Assembly: GCA_030150405.1 (NCBI GenBank)
Contig: JASLFU010000005.1
Span: 1-63,825, forward strand
Direction: 5' to 3'
Length of the DNA stretch: 63,825 nt
Source of the DNA: Ignatzschineria sp.
Lineage (GTDB): Bacteria; Pseudomonadota; Gammaproteobacteria; Cardiobacteriales; Wohlfahrtiimonadaceae
Each line of letters begins with the position of its first letter. Positions within the stretch are counted from its first letter, which is position 1. The position numbers and the translations under genes were made by a program. Under the pieces are notes generated by a model. The model had not been told where the DNA came from. It searched no databases and saw only the letters and a program-made list of their open reading frames with translations. Positions 34,503 through 43,583 of this stretch are shown here, piece by piece.

Positions 34503-35309
34503 TTATAAAAATTGTAGCCCCACTAAAAAGAGTGGTGCTGCTGCAGTTAAGGCATCGATTCGATCAAGAACACCCCCATGCCCTGGGAGAATTGTACCGC
34601 TATCTTTCATGCCACAGTGTCGCTTAACCACACTCTCAAAGAGATCCCCGGAGATAGAGACAATCACTAAAATTAAGCTTAACGCCACAAAGTTAACCAC
34701 TCTACCTAAAGAAAAGCCTTGAAGTATTGCAAAGATCGCCGCAAAAACCATTCCCAGCAAAATCCCCCCAAGGGCTCCCTCAATAGTCTTTCCGGGGCTG
34801 ATTGTAGGCGCTAGCTTACGTTTACCAAAAGATCTACCCACAAAATAAGCTCCACTATCTGCAATAATAATTAAGCCAATAAGATAGAGAAGATAAGCAA
34901 TGCTCACTTTATGAAGCTGAATAAGGGCGATTAATAATCCTGCTAAAGAGAGAATACTCATCACAAAGAGAAAAACCTGCCCCGTCAATTGAGGAAGCGG
35001 CTGCCGGGAATGAACAGCCAAAGCAAAAGGCATTAAGAGCCAAAAAGCCGCAATAGGGGAGATCCACGGAGCGTAATTAAAATCTGGATAAAAGAGAGGA
35101 AGCGCTGCAATAGAGGCTAGGATAATCACACCTCCTCCAATATAGAGACGCTTAGGCTGCCCCGTTAACTGCAAGAAATTTGCCCACTCAGTCACCCCGA
35201 TAATGGCCACTAAAAGAAGGAGCAAACCAAAAAGCATATTGGGCAGAAACAGGATCGCCCCCAAGGCTGCCGCCCCTAAAATTAGACCAGTAATGATTCG
35301 TTGCTTCAT
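34503..35309 (-). CDS. cdsA: Phosphatidate cytidylyltransferase
   Basis: Multi-pass inner-membrane enzyme making CDP-diacylglycerol from phosphatidate and CTP. It has 268 residues with about eight hydrophobic helices. Near the C-terminus is the family signature 'SGDLFESVVKRHCGMKDSG' followed by LPGHGGVLDRIDAL. Between uppS and dxr with short gaps. Confidence 0.96.
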   Translation of the reverse strand: MKQRIITGLILGAAALGAILFLPNMLFGLLLLLVAIIGVTEWANFLQLTGQPKRLYIGGGVIILASIAALPLFYPDFNYAPWISPIAAFWLLMPFALAVHSRQPLPQLTGQVFLFVMSILSLAGLLIALIQLHKVSIAYLLYLIGLIIIADSGAYFVGRSFGKRKLAPTISPGKTIEGALGGILLGMVFAAIFAILQGFSLGRVVNFVALSLILVIVSISGDLFESVVKRHCGMKDSGTILPGHGGVLDRIDALTAAAPLFLVGLQFL

Positions 35310-35324
35310 CTTAAATATATCCCT

Positions 35325-36035
35325 TTAACGGCCTCCAAATCGGCGTTCACGCTGTGCAAATTCATCGAGCGCGGCTTTAAACTCTTTTTCTGAAAAATCG
35401 GGCCAATGACAATCGGTAAAATAGAGCTCTGCATAGGCTAATTGCCAGAGTAGAAAATTACTTAAGCGAACCTCACCACTGGTTCGAATCAACAGATCCA
35501 CCGGAGGTAGATCCGCAAGATCCAGTGCTCTTTCAAATCGTTCTTCGGTTAGCTCCTCTGCCTTAAGCTCTCCTCGCTCAATCTCTTTATAGAGCGTTTT
35601 GCACGCCTCAACAATCTCTTGCCGACCCCCATAATTTACGGCCACCACAAGATCGAGCCGAGTATTCTCTTTTGTTAGCTCAATGGCGTTATCGAGTTTG
35701 TCATGAAGACGCTCCGGCAATGCCGCAAGATTCCCAATAAACGAAAGACGAATATCTGCTTCATGGAGCTCTTTAAGCTGAGTATCAAGCGTGTTGTAGA
35801 AGAGCTCCATCAAAAAGGAGACCTCCTCTTCAGGGCGTTTCCAATTCTCCGTTGAAAAGGCGTAAACTGTTAAAGCCTTAACGCCATATTTAATGGCGGC
35901 CTCCACCGTCCGGCGCATAGCTTTCACCCCTGCCCTATGCCCTAATGCCCGGGAGATCTTATTTCGTTCCGCCCAGCGACCATTGCCATCCATAATCACG
36001 GCAACATGCTGACACTTCGATTCATGCTTACTCAC
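35325..36035 (-). CDS. uppS: Undecaprenyl diphosphate synthase
   Basis: Cis-prenyltransferase that makes the C55 carrier for peptidoglycan and O-antigen. It has 236 residues. The diphosphate-binding MDGNGRWAERN motif is at about 15-25 (catalytic Asp16). Further conserved blocks are 'VYAFSTENWKRPEEEV', 'AVNYGGRQEIVEA', 'LIRTSGEVRLSNFLLWQLAY' and 'WPDF'. It follows frr by 114 bases that contain a GC-rich stem. Confidence 0.97.
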   Translation of the reverse strand: MSKHESKCQHVAVIMDGNGRWAERNKISRALGHRAGVKAMRRTVEAAIKYGVKALTVYAFSTENWKRPEEEVSFLMELFYNTLDTQLKELHEADIRLSFIGNLAALPERLHDKLDNAIELTKENTRLDLVVAVNYGGRQEIVEACKTLYKEIERGELKAEELTEERFERALDLADLPPVDLLIRTSGEVRLSNFLLWQLAYAELYFTDCHWPDFSEKEFKAALDEFAQRERRFGGR

Positions 36036-36094
36036 GTCGCTAACCTTTCTTCTTTACGGTCTCTATCTAACTTTCCGTAGCCTAACACTAAAGT

Positions 36095-36112
36095 GCCGGC
36101 ACAAGGGCCGGC
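36095..36112 (-). promoter_or_regulatory. GC-rich stem-loop between frr and uppS
   Basis: GCCGGC repeats (36095-36100 and 36107-36112) form a 6-bp stem with a 6-base loop, with no T run. It is more likely an attenuating or processing hairpin than a full terminator. Confidence 0.4.
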
Positions 36113-36149
36113 GTTCTGCTCTTGGATCTCTGCTCTGTTAGCTTGAGAT

Positions 36150-36707
36150 TTAGATCTCCATGAGCTCCTCTTCTTTATTTGCAAGAAGTTCATCGATCTC
36201 TTTAATGGTAGCATCGGTGAGCTTCTGAATCTCATCTTCTGAACGGCGGAGAATATCTTCTGAGATCTCTCCTGCTTTCTCTAGCTCCTGAATACCATTA
36301 TTGGCATCTCGGCGAATATTACGTACAGCGATCTTTGCATTCTCTGCCTCACCCCCGACAACACGCACTAACTCTTTACGGCGCTCTTCTGTTAAAGGAG
36401 GCAACGGAATACGAATTAAGGTTCCCGTTGTTGCCGGGTTTAGACCTAAATCACTATCGATAATCGCCTTCTCAATCGGCCCGACCATATTCTGCTCCCA
36501 AGGGGTAACGCCTAATGTACGTGCATCTTGCACTGTAACGTTTGCCACCTGGGTTAACGGTGTCATCGAGCCGTAATACTCAACTTCAATATGATCTAAA
36601 ATGCTCGTATGCGCGCGCCCTGTACGAATCTTGCCGAGATTATTCTGCAAGCTTTCGATCGACTTTTTCATGCGTGCTTTTGCATCTTTAATAATATCTT
36701 GTGTCAT
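36150..36707 (-). CDS. frr: Ribosome recycling factor
   Basis: Releases ribosomes from mRNA after termination together with EF-G. It has 185 residues, the standard length. Diagnostic text includes KIRTGRAHTSILDHIEVEYY (about 26-45), 'QVANVTVQDARTLGVTPWE' and 'LPPLTEERRKELVRVV'. A terminator lies between it and pyrH, so it may have its own promoter within the 197-base gap. Confidence 0.97.
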   Translation of the reverse strand: MTQDIIKDAKARMKKSIESLQNNLGKIRTGRAHTSILDHIEVEYYGSMTPLTQVANVTVQDARTLGVTPWEQNMVGPIEKAIIDSDLGLNPATTGTLIRIPLPPLTEERRKELVRVVGGEAENAKIAVRNIRRDANNGIQELEKAGEISEDILRRSEDEIQKLTDATIKEIDELLANKEEELMEI

Positions 36708-36794
36708 TTTATAAACTCCAAATTACTGTTTAGGGCCTTCTTACAAAAAAGCCGCTATTTAATTTTGAAATATCTGAAAATAATTAAAACTATG

Positions 36795-36826
36795 GCAAAA
36801 AAGGAGTTGAATTCGAACTCCCTTTT
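36795..36826 (-). terminator. Terminator between pyrH and frr
   Basis: On the minus strand, the stem GGAGTT/AACTCC (36816-36821, 36803-36808), flanked by A/T pairs, has a 7-base loop and is followed by TTTTTTGCC. Confidence 0.78.
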
Positions 36827-36904
36827 ATAAATTTTTATTCCACTTTCTTATTCCATCTATTAAGCCGATGGAACTGCTTTGAAATCAGCCTGCTAAGCTA
36901 AGCT

Positions 36905-37636
36905 TTAAGCTTCATCCCCTTCAGAGACTAATGTACCCACATTCTCCCCCTTCACCACCCGCATAAGATCACCTTCATTAAAGATGTTAAAGACCTTAAT
37001 GGGGAGATTATTCTCACGGCACATCACAAGAGCGGTCGCATCCATTACGCCTAAATTCTGCGTCAGTGCATCGGTAAAGGTAATATGATCGTAACGCTTT
37101 GCATTAGGATCTTTCATTGGATCGGCCGTATATACACCATCAACCTTCGTTGCTTTAAGCATGATTTCGGCGTTAATCTCAATAGCTCTAAGGGCTGCCG
37201 CAGAATCTGTTGTAAAGAAAGGGTTTCCTGTTCCTGCCGCAAAAATAGTCACACGTTTTTTCTCTAAATGGCGCACAGCACGGCGACGAAGATAATCTTC
37301 ACACACCTCATTGATACGAATTGCACTCATTACGCGAACATAAACATCACGAGTCTCTAAAGCATCTTGAAGTGCTAAAGAGTTCATCACCGTAGCGAGC
37401 ATTCCCATATGATCCCCAGCAACACGGTCCATTCCCGCCTCTGCCAGCCCTGCCCCGCGGAAGATATTCCCCCCGCCGATAACCACTCCCACTTCAACCC
37501 CAATTCGGTTTAAAGCTTTAATCTCATCGGCGATTCGACCAATAGTAGCCGGATCGATCCCATAATCCGCATCTCCCATGAGCGCTTCACCGCTTAATTT
37601 TAATAAAATGCGTTTATACTTTGGGCCGTTATTCAT
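36905..37636 (-). CDS. pyrH: Uridylate kinase
   Basis: Hexameric UMP kinase of the amino-acid-kinase fold, making UDP. It has 243 residues. Conserved text is RILLKLSGEALMGDADYGID (about 9-28), 'GVVIGGGNIFRG', 'GTGNPFFTTDSAAALRA' and 'KATKVDGVYTADP'. It heads the long minus-strand envelope cluster. The rpsB-tsf pair that usually precedes it is not present upstream in this window. Confidence 0.97.
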   Translation of the reverse strand: MNNGPKYKRILLKLSGEALMGDADYGIDPATIGRIADEIKALNRIGVEVGVVIGGGNIFRGAGLAEAGMDRVAGDHMGMLATVMNSLALQDALETRDVYVRVMSAIRINEVCEDYLRRRAVRHLEKKRVTIFAAGTGNPFFTTDSAAALRAIEINAEIMLKATKVDGVYTADPMKDPNAKRYDHITFTDALTQNLGVMDATALVMCRENNLPIKVFNIFNEGDLMRVVKGENVGTLVSEGDEA

Positions 37637-37796
37637 AGGTTCGCTCTTCCTTTTTTAACAAATTCGCAAGATCAATAATTGGTGGCAAATATATTACTCT
37701 ATTTGCCGACGTTTGGGTAGCGTACAAACTGGCAAAATGAGCCGTCTCTTTATTACTCAAAGCCAGCTCTTTGCAGTGCACACATTCACTTCTATC

Positions 37797-37854
37797 GATA
37801 AAAAGCTCAAGCAGCCCCTCAAATCAGAAATTAAAAGAGGACTACTTGAGCTTT
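37797..37854 (-). terminator. Long-stem terminator after ubiK
   Basis: Perfect 10-bp arms AAAGCTCAAG (37802-37811) and CTTGAGCTTT (37845-37854) enclose an inner CCTC/GAGG pairing. On the minus strand the structure is followed by TTATCG, extending a five-T run. The loop is unusually long. Confidence 0.6.
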
Positions 37855-37909
37855 ATCCCTTTCTTAAGTCGCTAAAATCACTCATTGGCTTTAAGCACGA
37901 TAAAAAGAC

Positions 37910-38323
37910 TTAATCCTTTTTCGGAGATTCTTCAGTCAAAACCTCACTTGCTGCCGAAGGTTCAAGCGGGGTCTCTAAAGCGTCGGTATTCTCGGCATAG
38001 GCATGCATCTCTTCAGTCATGCTCCCCTCACTTACCTCTTCATTACTCTCTGTCTCTATCTCCGAAGTTTCACCCTCGCTTAGCCCCAACCTCTCTTCGA
38101 GCTCGGCAACCCGTTTTTCTAAACTTTCGAGCTTCTCTCGAGTCTTTTTAAGCACCTTTTGCTGAATCTCAAATTCTTCCTGCTTAGCCATTTTAAAATT
38201 TGAGAGCGCCTGATCAACCCCCTCTTTAATCCGCTGCTCCACTTCTGCAGTTTTATTTTTAACACCATCGGGGAGCGCATCTGTAATGGCATCGGCAATT
38301 CCTTGAATAAAGTTTTTAGGCAT
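37910..38323 (-). CDS. ubiK: Ubiquinone biosynthesis accessory factor UbiK
   Basis: Coiled-coil protein of the YqiC/BMFP family that helps UbiJ-dependent ubiquinone assembly. It has about 137 residues. The N-terminal IADAITDALPDGVKNKTAEV is the BMFP start, and the heptad-rich segment (about 45-85) is KVLKKTREKLESLEKRVAEL. A Glu/Ser/Thr-rich acidic tail of about 50 residues is extra compared with the E. coli protein (96 residues). The start at 38323 has GGAGG seven bases upstream. The longer frame lacks a site. Confidence 0.85.
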   Translation of the reverse strand: MPKNFIQGIADAITDALPDGVKNKTAEVEQRIKEGVDQALSNFKMAKQEEFEIQQKVLKKTREKLESLEKRVAELEERLGLSEGETSEIETESNEEVSEGSMTEEMHAYAENTDALETPLEPSAASEVLTEESPKKD

Positions 38324-38346
38324 AACCGCCTCCTTCGTCTTAAACT

Positions 38347-38355
38347 TGTTATAAT
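38347..38355 (+). promoter_or_regulatory. Candidate extended -10 promoter for trmJ
   Basis: TGTTATAAT fits the extended -10 pattern TGnTATAAT, about 70 bases upstream of trmJ. No clear -35 is visible. Confidence 0.35.
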
Positions 38356-38425
38356 TTCTCAATTTTAAAATAGCGGTTGATCCCCTATTTCACCTACTAA
38401 AATTTTAGCACAAGCCAGGTAAATT

Positions 38426-39205
38426 ATGAGACCCTCGAGCCTTTTAGATTCTATCCGTATCGTTATGATCAACACTTCGCATCCCGGCAATATTGGCGCC
38501 GCAGCACGGGCTATGCGGGTGATGGGGCTCTATAACCTCTACCTTGTTAATCCCCGCAAACATCCTTCAAAAGAGGCGGTAGCCCTTGCAAGCGGGGCGC
38601 TAGATGTTTTAGAGAACGCAGTGGTGACAGAAAGTTTTGAGGAGGCGGTTAAAGATTGTCAATATATTTTCGGTACCAGTGCACGAAGCCGCCATATCGG
38701 AAAGCCTGAACTCGATGTTGAGGCGGGGATTACCAAAATTCATTCCCTTTTAACAACTAATCCCGAGCTTAAAATTGCCCTTGTTTTTGGCACAGAGCGC
38801 ACAGGTTTAACCAATGAAGAGGTCGATTATTGCCATGAACTTCTCTATATCCCTACAGAGAATAATTACAACTCGCTAAATATTGCCTCCGCAATTCAAA
38901 TTATTGCCTATGAGCTTCGCCGGCAATTTGAAGGCACTAAAATGGCTGGATTTGAACATAAAAACCGCCCTGAAGCGGCGACTACGCCAGCATCCAGCGA
39001 GATTTTGGAAGGGTTTTATAATCATTTAGAGGAGACACTCATTGCCATTGAATTTCTCGACCCTCAATACCCTAAGCATCTAATGCGTAAACTCCGGATT
39101 CTCTACAAAAAAGCAGAACCTACCGTAGAAGAGATCAACATCTTACGGGGCATTTTAACCGCGACCTTAAAACAGAGCACAAACAAAAAAGAGCCACACT
39201 CGTAG
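38426..39205 (+). CDS. trmJ: tRNA (cytidine/uridine-2'-O-)-methyltransferase TrmJ
   Basis: SPOUT-class enzyme methylating the ribose at position 32 of several tRNAs. It has 259 residues. The N-terminal RIVMINTSHPGNIGAAARAM (about 11-30) is the family start. The knot is formed by 'IALVFGTERTGLTNEEVDYC' and 'IPTENNYNSLNIASAIQIIAYEL' (split here as seen), and a helical C-terminus follows. It is divergent from ubiK and upstream of cysE, a common gammaproteobacterial order (trmJ-cysE-isc). No iscR follows here. Confidence 0.95.
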   Translation: MRPSSLLDSIRIVMINTSHPGNIGAAARAMRVMGLYNLYLVNPRKHPSKEAVALASGALDVLENAVVTESFEEAVKDCQYIFGTSARSRHIGKPELDVEAGITKIHSLLTTNPELKIALVFGTERTGLTNEEVDYCHELLYIPTENNYNSLNIASAIQIIAYELRRQFEGTKMAGFEHKNRPEAATTPASSEILEGFYNHLEETLIAIEFLDPQYPKHLMRKLRILYKKAEPTVEEINILRGILTATLKQSTNKKEPHS

Positions 39206-39269
39206 GCTTTAGAAAAATACCGTTTAAAATCAACATCATTACCCCTAAATAAAGAACAGTAAAAGCATT

Positions 39270-40091
39270 ATGATCAAAACAATAAAAGAAGATATCGCCA
39301 ACATTAAAAAGTTCGACCCCGCTGCCCGCACCTCTTTTGAGATTGTTCTCGCCTACCCTGGGCTTTGGGCAGTATGGCTGCATCGTATCGCCCACTTTTT
39401 ATGGGGGAAAAATATCAAAACAATCGCCCGCTGGCTCTCCACTGTAAACCGTTTTTTAACGGGGATTGAGATCCACCCTGGCGCAAAGATTGGACGGCGC
39501 TTCTTTATCGATCACGGCATGGGGGTAGTTATTGGTGAGACTGCAGAAATTGGCAATGATTGCACCCTCTATCATGGCGTGACATTAGGGGGAACAAGTC
39601 TGGAGAAAGGGAAACGCCACCCCACTTTAGGGGATAATGTGGTTGTCGGTGCGGGAGCTAAAGTGCTAGGCCCCATTAAGATCGGCAACAATTCGAGCGT
39701 TGGAGCAAACTCTGTGGTTATTAAGGAAGTCCCTGAAAATTCCACAGCAGTCGGAATTCCTGCCCGGGTGTCAAAACCGGATCGCCCTAATCTTAAAAAA
39801 GAGATTGCCGATAAACTCTTTAATGCTTACGGCATGAGCCACGATATTGAAGATCCTGAAGCGAACGCGATTCGCCTTCTCCTGAATCACACCGAAAAGC
39901 TCGACAAGGCCCTCTGCCAGATGAAAGGGGAACTAAAACGCCAAGGCATTAAACTCAAAGTTGATTGGCCCACCATTCAAGATTGCTCCTTTGATGAAGA
40001 TGGCCTACATATTCATGAGGAAAAAGAGAGTCCTAACGAGGAAAAGAGTGCAACACAAGTGTCTATAGATAATACGAAAGGAGAAGAATAG
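39270..40091 (+). CDS. cysE: Serine O-acetyltransferase
   Basis: Forms O-acetylserine for cysteine synthesis. It has 273 residues. The short N-terminal helical part (FEIVLAYPGLWAVWLHRIAH, about 20-39) marks the compact EpsC/NifP-like type, not the longer enterobacterial CysE N-terminus. The beta-helix carries 'FIDHGMGVVIGETAEIG' and 'HGVTLGGTSLEKGKRHPT' with the catalytic His. A hydrophilic Glu/Lys-rich C-terminal extension of about 90 residues follows the hexapeptide repeats. Coregulation with the methionine uptake operon is possible but not shown. Confidence 0.93.
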   Translation: MIKTIKEDIANIKKFDPAARTSFEIVLAYPGLWAVWLHRIAHFLWGKNIKTIARWLSTVNRFLTGIEIHPGAKIGRRFFIDHGMGVVIGETAEIGNDCTLYHGVTLGGTSLEKGKRHPTLGDNVVVGAGAKVLGPIKIGNNSSVGANSVVIKEVPENSTAVGIPARVSKPDRPNLKKEIADKLFNAYGMSHDIEDPEANAIRLLLNHTEKLDKALCQMKGELKRQGIKLKVDWPTIQDCSFDEDGLHIHEEKESPNEEKSATQVSIDNTKGEE

Positions 40092-40149
40092 TCCTATTTA
40101 GCTAGGCAGTAAGACCCACTCACTCTTACAATTAAACCTTTCAGCACAA

Positions 40150-40181
40150 TAAAAAAGGGAGCCCATTGGACTCCCTTTTTA
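40150..40181. terminator. Bidirectional terminator between cysE and the M16 peptidase gene
   Basis: Arms 40152-40161 and 40171-40180 (AAAAAGGGAG/CTCCCTTTTT) make a 10-bp stem with a 9-base loop. There are T runs on both strands. Confidence 0.85.
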
Positions 40182-40233
40182 CTTCTTTCCGCTTTAGCTT
40201 TAGATGGCTAATTGTTTATATAGCTAATTGCAC

Positions 40234-43125
40234 TTACAGTGATTTCACCTCAAATCCTGCCTCTTCAAGCGCAGCTTTCGGCCCTAAAACCGCTGTATGG
40301 GTATTGCGATCTGCAAGATACTCTTTTGCTACTCGCTTAAGATCATCAATCGTCACCTTAAGGATATTCGCTCGGTACTCTTCGATCTCTTCTGGTGTAC
40401 GCTCATAGCGCTCCATAAAGTAACGATCCCCATACTCTGCGGCCGGAGCTTTCGGGCGATCGATCGTGCTAATCACTCCTAAAATCGCCTCTTCCAGGGC
40501 AAGCTCCTCATGCTCCGTTTCTAAGAGCCAGTCGATCGATTTATCAAAATCGTCTAATGTCTCTGTTAAGCGCGGGTCTCGATAGCTAAAGAAGCTAAAA
40601 GCTCCCGTAGCAGAGTTATAGAGAGCCCCGCCCCCATACGCGCCCCCCTGCTCCCGAATTGCGCGGTGGAGATAACCATTGCGCAAAAATCCAGCAAGCA
40701 CGTTAAATACTGGCGCATCTTTATGATCACGATCTACGGTCTTATACGTTTTTGCACAGTAAAAGACAGGGGCATTAATCGCCCAACCTAAATGAACCTT
40801 TTCATCTTTAACCGTAAAAGGTGCACTAAAGGCTCTAAAATCTGCTGCAGTATCATGGGCCATTGCACTTACAAAGCGCTCACCAATCTCAGAAAGGTTT
40901 TCTGCATCATTAAGCACTACAAGCTCATAAGGGGCTTGCTGTAGCTTAGTTAAGAGCTGAGAAAGCTTTTCGCCAAATGCTCGGCATTTCTCATCATCTT
41001 TCATGGTTTTTTCAATCACACGGAACTCTTTAATCGACTCCATGCCGCTTAAACGCTGATTGAGCTGAGAAATCTTAGAGACATTTTGACTTGCCACCCC
41101 CATTGCATACGCGTGACCATTACTCACAATCCCCTGCTCTCTTCCCAATTTAATCTGCGCCATAATCTCTTGCAGACGTTTAACCTCATCAAAGCGGGCG
41201 GAAGTGAAGGTCTCTTGTAATAACTCACCCAGTTTTTCGTGATTATCCACGAGCGCTTTACCCGATAATACCCAGAGCCCCTTAATATCATCTTTAAAGC
41301 TCTGATACATAGTGCGCGCGTTGATCCCTCCGGTCACGGCAGAGATCTTCGCCTGCTGCTCTAGATAGCTCTTATCGCCACAACCTACTTCGGTGATAAA
41401 GGCATCTAAGAAGGGGAGCATCTCCATCTCTTCTTCGGTGAGCTCAGGAAGATCAACCACAATGGACTGGTAAGTCATGCCATTAGTAACAGGATCACCG
41501 AGCACAAGCTTCTTCGTCTCGTAATCGGTGTAATTGAGCTCTGGGAAAGTCAGTTTTTCTGGGATATCCTCTCGGGTTACCATGGGTAAAATAGAGGCAT
41601 CATCTATTTGGGATTGACGTTTCTGCAACGCAACCGCTTCCTCGACGATTTTCGCCTTCTCTTCATTACTTAAACGCTCTTCAAGCGCTTTAAGCTCCGC
41701 CTTTTCTGCCGCTACAAGCTCGTCTGCCAAAGTATGGCTTGGATTCACCGTTAACGTCACCTTATGGGAATTATTTAAGAGCAGACGATCAATAAGATTC
41801 GGGATAAAATTCCGATCCTGAATCTCTTCCCGCATCTTTTTCAGGGATTCATCAAATGATAAGACATCAAGCGCCTCACCCCCATGGAGTAACGGCGTTA
41901 AACAATCCACAATCAGGCGCAGCCCATAAGGGTAGCGATCCCCCGAAATCTCCCGAGAAGAGAGCTCTAACTGATGGAGAACCGCTTCGATCGACTCCTG
42001 TGGAACACCCTCTTTTTTCACCTTTTCTAAAGTCTCAGTGATAAGCGCATCAATTTTATCGGTATCTTCCCCATTTGCTCCCTCTAGGCCAGCTGCAAAA
42101 AAGGCTTCACGTGTGCCTTCTTCAAGCCCACAAAACATTGAAGGCGCTGTACCTAAATCGGTAGATTCCAGAGCTAAACGGAGCGGAGAGCTTGAGTTAT
42201 CCACCAATACGCCGCTTAAAATACGAGCGCGCATCAATTCATCGGCATCCATAATAGGGTTTAAGAGCCAAGCGTTAATCACATGTGATTGCTTCTCAAG
42301 GGGCTCTTCTTTCGGTAAAGGGTACTCTTTAACCACTTTTTGTGGCGAGCTGTAACGCCGCTCATCGGGCACACTAAAATCAAAATCTTGATATTCAAAT
42401 TTAGAGAGCACCTTCTCTTCAAACACCTCTTGATGCTCAAGAGGATTCATATTTCCATAGGTAATGAAAACAGAATTTGAAGGATGATAGTGCCGCTTAT
42501 GGAACTCCACTAACTGCTCATGGGTGAGATTTGGAATATCTTTTGGGTCTCCCCCGGAGTTGTTGTGATAGGTAATCGTTGGGAAAATCGCTTCCGTTAA
42601 AGCTTGATAGAGCACCGAACCGATCGAGCTCATCGCCCCCTTCATCTCGTTAAAAACCACCCCTTTATAGGTTAAAGGGCTTTCGGGATTTTCCATCTCC
42701 TCAAACTCTAAACGATGCCCCTCTTGGCGAAAATCGAGGTAATCGAGATTCGGGAAGAAGGCCGCATCTAAATAGACATCGAGAAGATTATAAAAATCTT
42801 TCTTATTTTGGCTCGCAAAGGGATATGCCGTCCAATCCGAAGAGGTAAAGGCATTCATAAAGGTGTTGAGCGAGCGGCGGATCATCATAAAAAACGGATC
42901 ACGCACCGGATAATTCTCCGATCCACAAAGTGCTACGTGCTCTAAAATATGAGCAACCCCGGTGGAATCTTCGGGCACCGTTAAAAAGCCCACTAAAAAG
43001 ACATTATTCGTATCATCACAGGCTAAATGAATATGCTTTGCCTTTGTTACGTTATGCTCAAACTCCTGAAGATGAATATTGAGCGAGGGAATAAAAGTCT
43101 CTTTAATTTTGGTAAATGTCTGCAT
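40234..43125 (-). CDS. M16C zinc peptidase (presequence-protease/falcilysin type)
   Basis: 963 residues, two tandem M16 halves typical of the PreP/Cym1 group. The inverted zinc motif is HILEH (residues 59-63) with the downstream Glu in the region about 130-145. The M16C linker domain and an inactive second half end near residue 960. In mitochondria and chloroplasts this family degrades freed targeting peptides. The bacterial members presumably clear peptides in the cytosol or periplasm. No signal peptide is visible, so a cytosolic location is likely. It stands alone between cysE and lepA. Confidence 0.88.
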   Translation of the reverse strand: MQTFTKIKETFIPSLNIHLQEFEHNVTKAKHIHLACDDTNNVFLVGFLTVPEDSTGVAHILEHVALCGSENYPVRDPFFMMIRRSLNTFMNAFTSSDWTAYPFASQNKKDFYNLLDVYLDAAFFPNLDYLDFRQEGHRLEFEEMENPESPLTYKGVVFNEMKGAMSSIGSVLYQALTEAIFPTITYHNNSGGDPKDIPNLTHEQLVEFHKRHYHPSNSVFITYGNMNPLEHQEVFEEKVLSKFEYQDFDFSVPDERRYSSPQKVVKEYPLPKEEPLEKQSHVINAWLLNPIMDADELMRARILSGVLVDNSSSPLRLALESTDLGTAPSMFCGLEEGTREAFFAAGLEGANGEDTDKIDALITETLEKVKKEGVPQESIEAVLHQLELSSREISGDRYPYGLRLIVDCLTPLLHGGEALDVLSFDESLKKMREEIQDRNFIPNLIDRLLLNNSHKVTLTVNPSHTLADELVAAEKAELKALEERLSNEEKAKIVEEAVALQKRQSQIDDASILPMVTREDIPEKLTFPELNYTDYETKKLVLGDPVTNGMTYQSIVVDLPELTEEEMEMLPFLDAFITEVGCGDKSYLEQQAKISAVTGGINARTMYQSFKDDIKGLWVLSGKALVDNHEKLGELLQETFTSARFDEVKRLQEIMAQIKLGREQGIVSNGHAYAMGVASQNVSKISQLNQRLSGMESIKEFRVIEKTMKDDEKCRAFGEKLSQLLTKLQQAPYELVVLNDAENLSEIGERFVSAMAHDTAADFRAFSAPFTVKDEKVHLGWAINAPVFYCAKTYKTVDRDHKDAPVFNVLAGFLRNGYLHRAIREQGGAYGGGALYNSATGAFSFFSYRDPRLTETLDDFDKSIDWLLETEHEELALEEAILGVISTIDRPKAPAAEYGDRYFMERYERTPEEIEEYRANILKVTIDDLKRVAKEYLADRNTHTAVLGPKAALEEAGFEVKSL

Positions 43126-43137
43126 CGATCCTCTCTT

Positions 43138-43583
43138 ACGCTAATTGCGATTAGAATTGAATGTAAAATCGTATCTATTTTATATTTTGATTACCGAGTA
43201 TGATAGCAACTCCCGACAATAAGCATAGAGTTTGCATCGTTTTCTACTCTTTTCTTTGCCGTTTTTTTAATATTTTCGGCCTTTTAAAATATTTATGGCA
43301 CTTCTTTTAAGCCCCTACGTTTGGCTAAACTCCTAAACGATCATTTATAAAATGGTGCTAGATAAGAGAATTACAAGCGATAAAATCTCTGACACACTAT
43401 TTCGTAAGCTCCCCGCTAGCGATATAATTTAAGCCAATGCCCCCTCTAGATTTGAGCACTGATTTAGCCATAGATTTGCCTATAGATTTAAATAAATCTT
43501 ACGCCGTTTATTTGTTAAGATAATGGCTCTAAAAAAATAACGATAAATCTCATTAAATTTCATAGAAATTAATATAAAAATAG
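43138..43583 (+). other. AT-rich intergenic region upstream of lepA
   Basis: 446 bases without a convincing gene. I see an AT-rich 8-bp inverted repeat (AATATTTT/AAAATATT, 43269-43276 and 43286-43293) and a TATAAT at 43423-43428. There are short ATAGATTT repeats around 43470-43490. The divergent promoters for the M16 gene and lepA should lie here, but I cannot place a confident -35/-10 pair. Confidence 0.5.

Noticed and set aside
37713..37913. 66-codon plus-strand frame between pyrH and ubiK
   Set aside because: TTG start, no ribosome site, and it is interrupted in function by the ubiK terminator stem (37802-37854). Composition is ordinary noise.
43469..43495. ATAGATTT repeats upstream of lepA as a CRISPR-like or iteron array
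   Set aside because: Only two or three imperfect 8-base copies without regular spacing, in AT-rich sequence. Consistent with chance.
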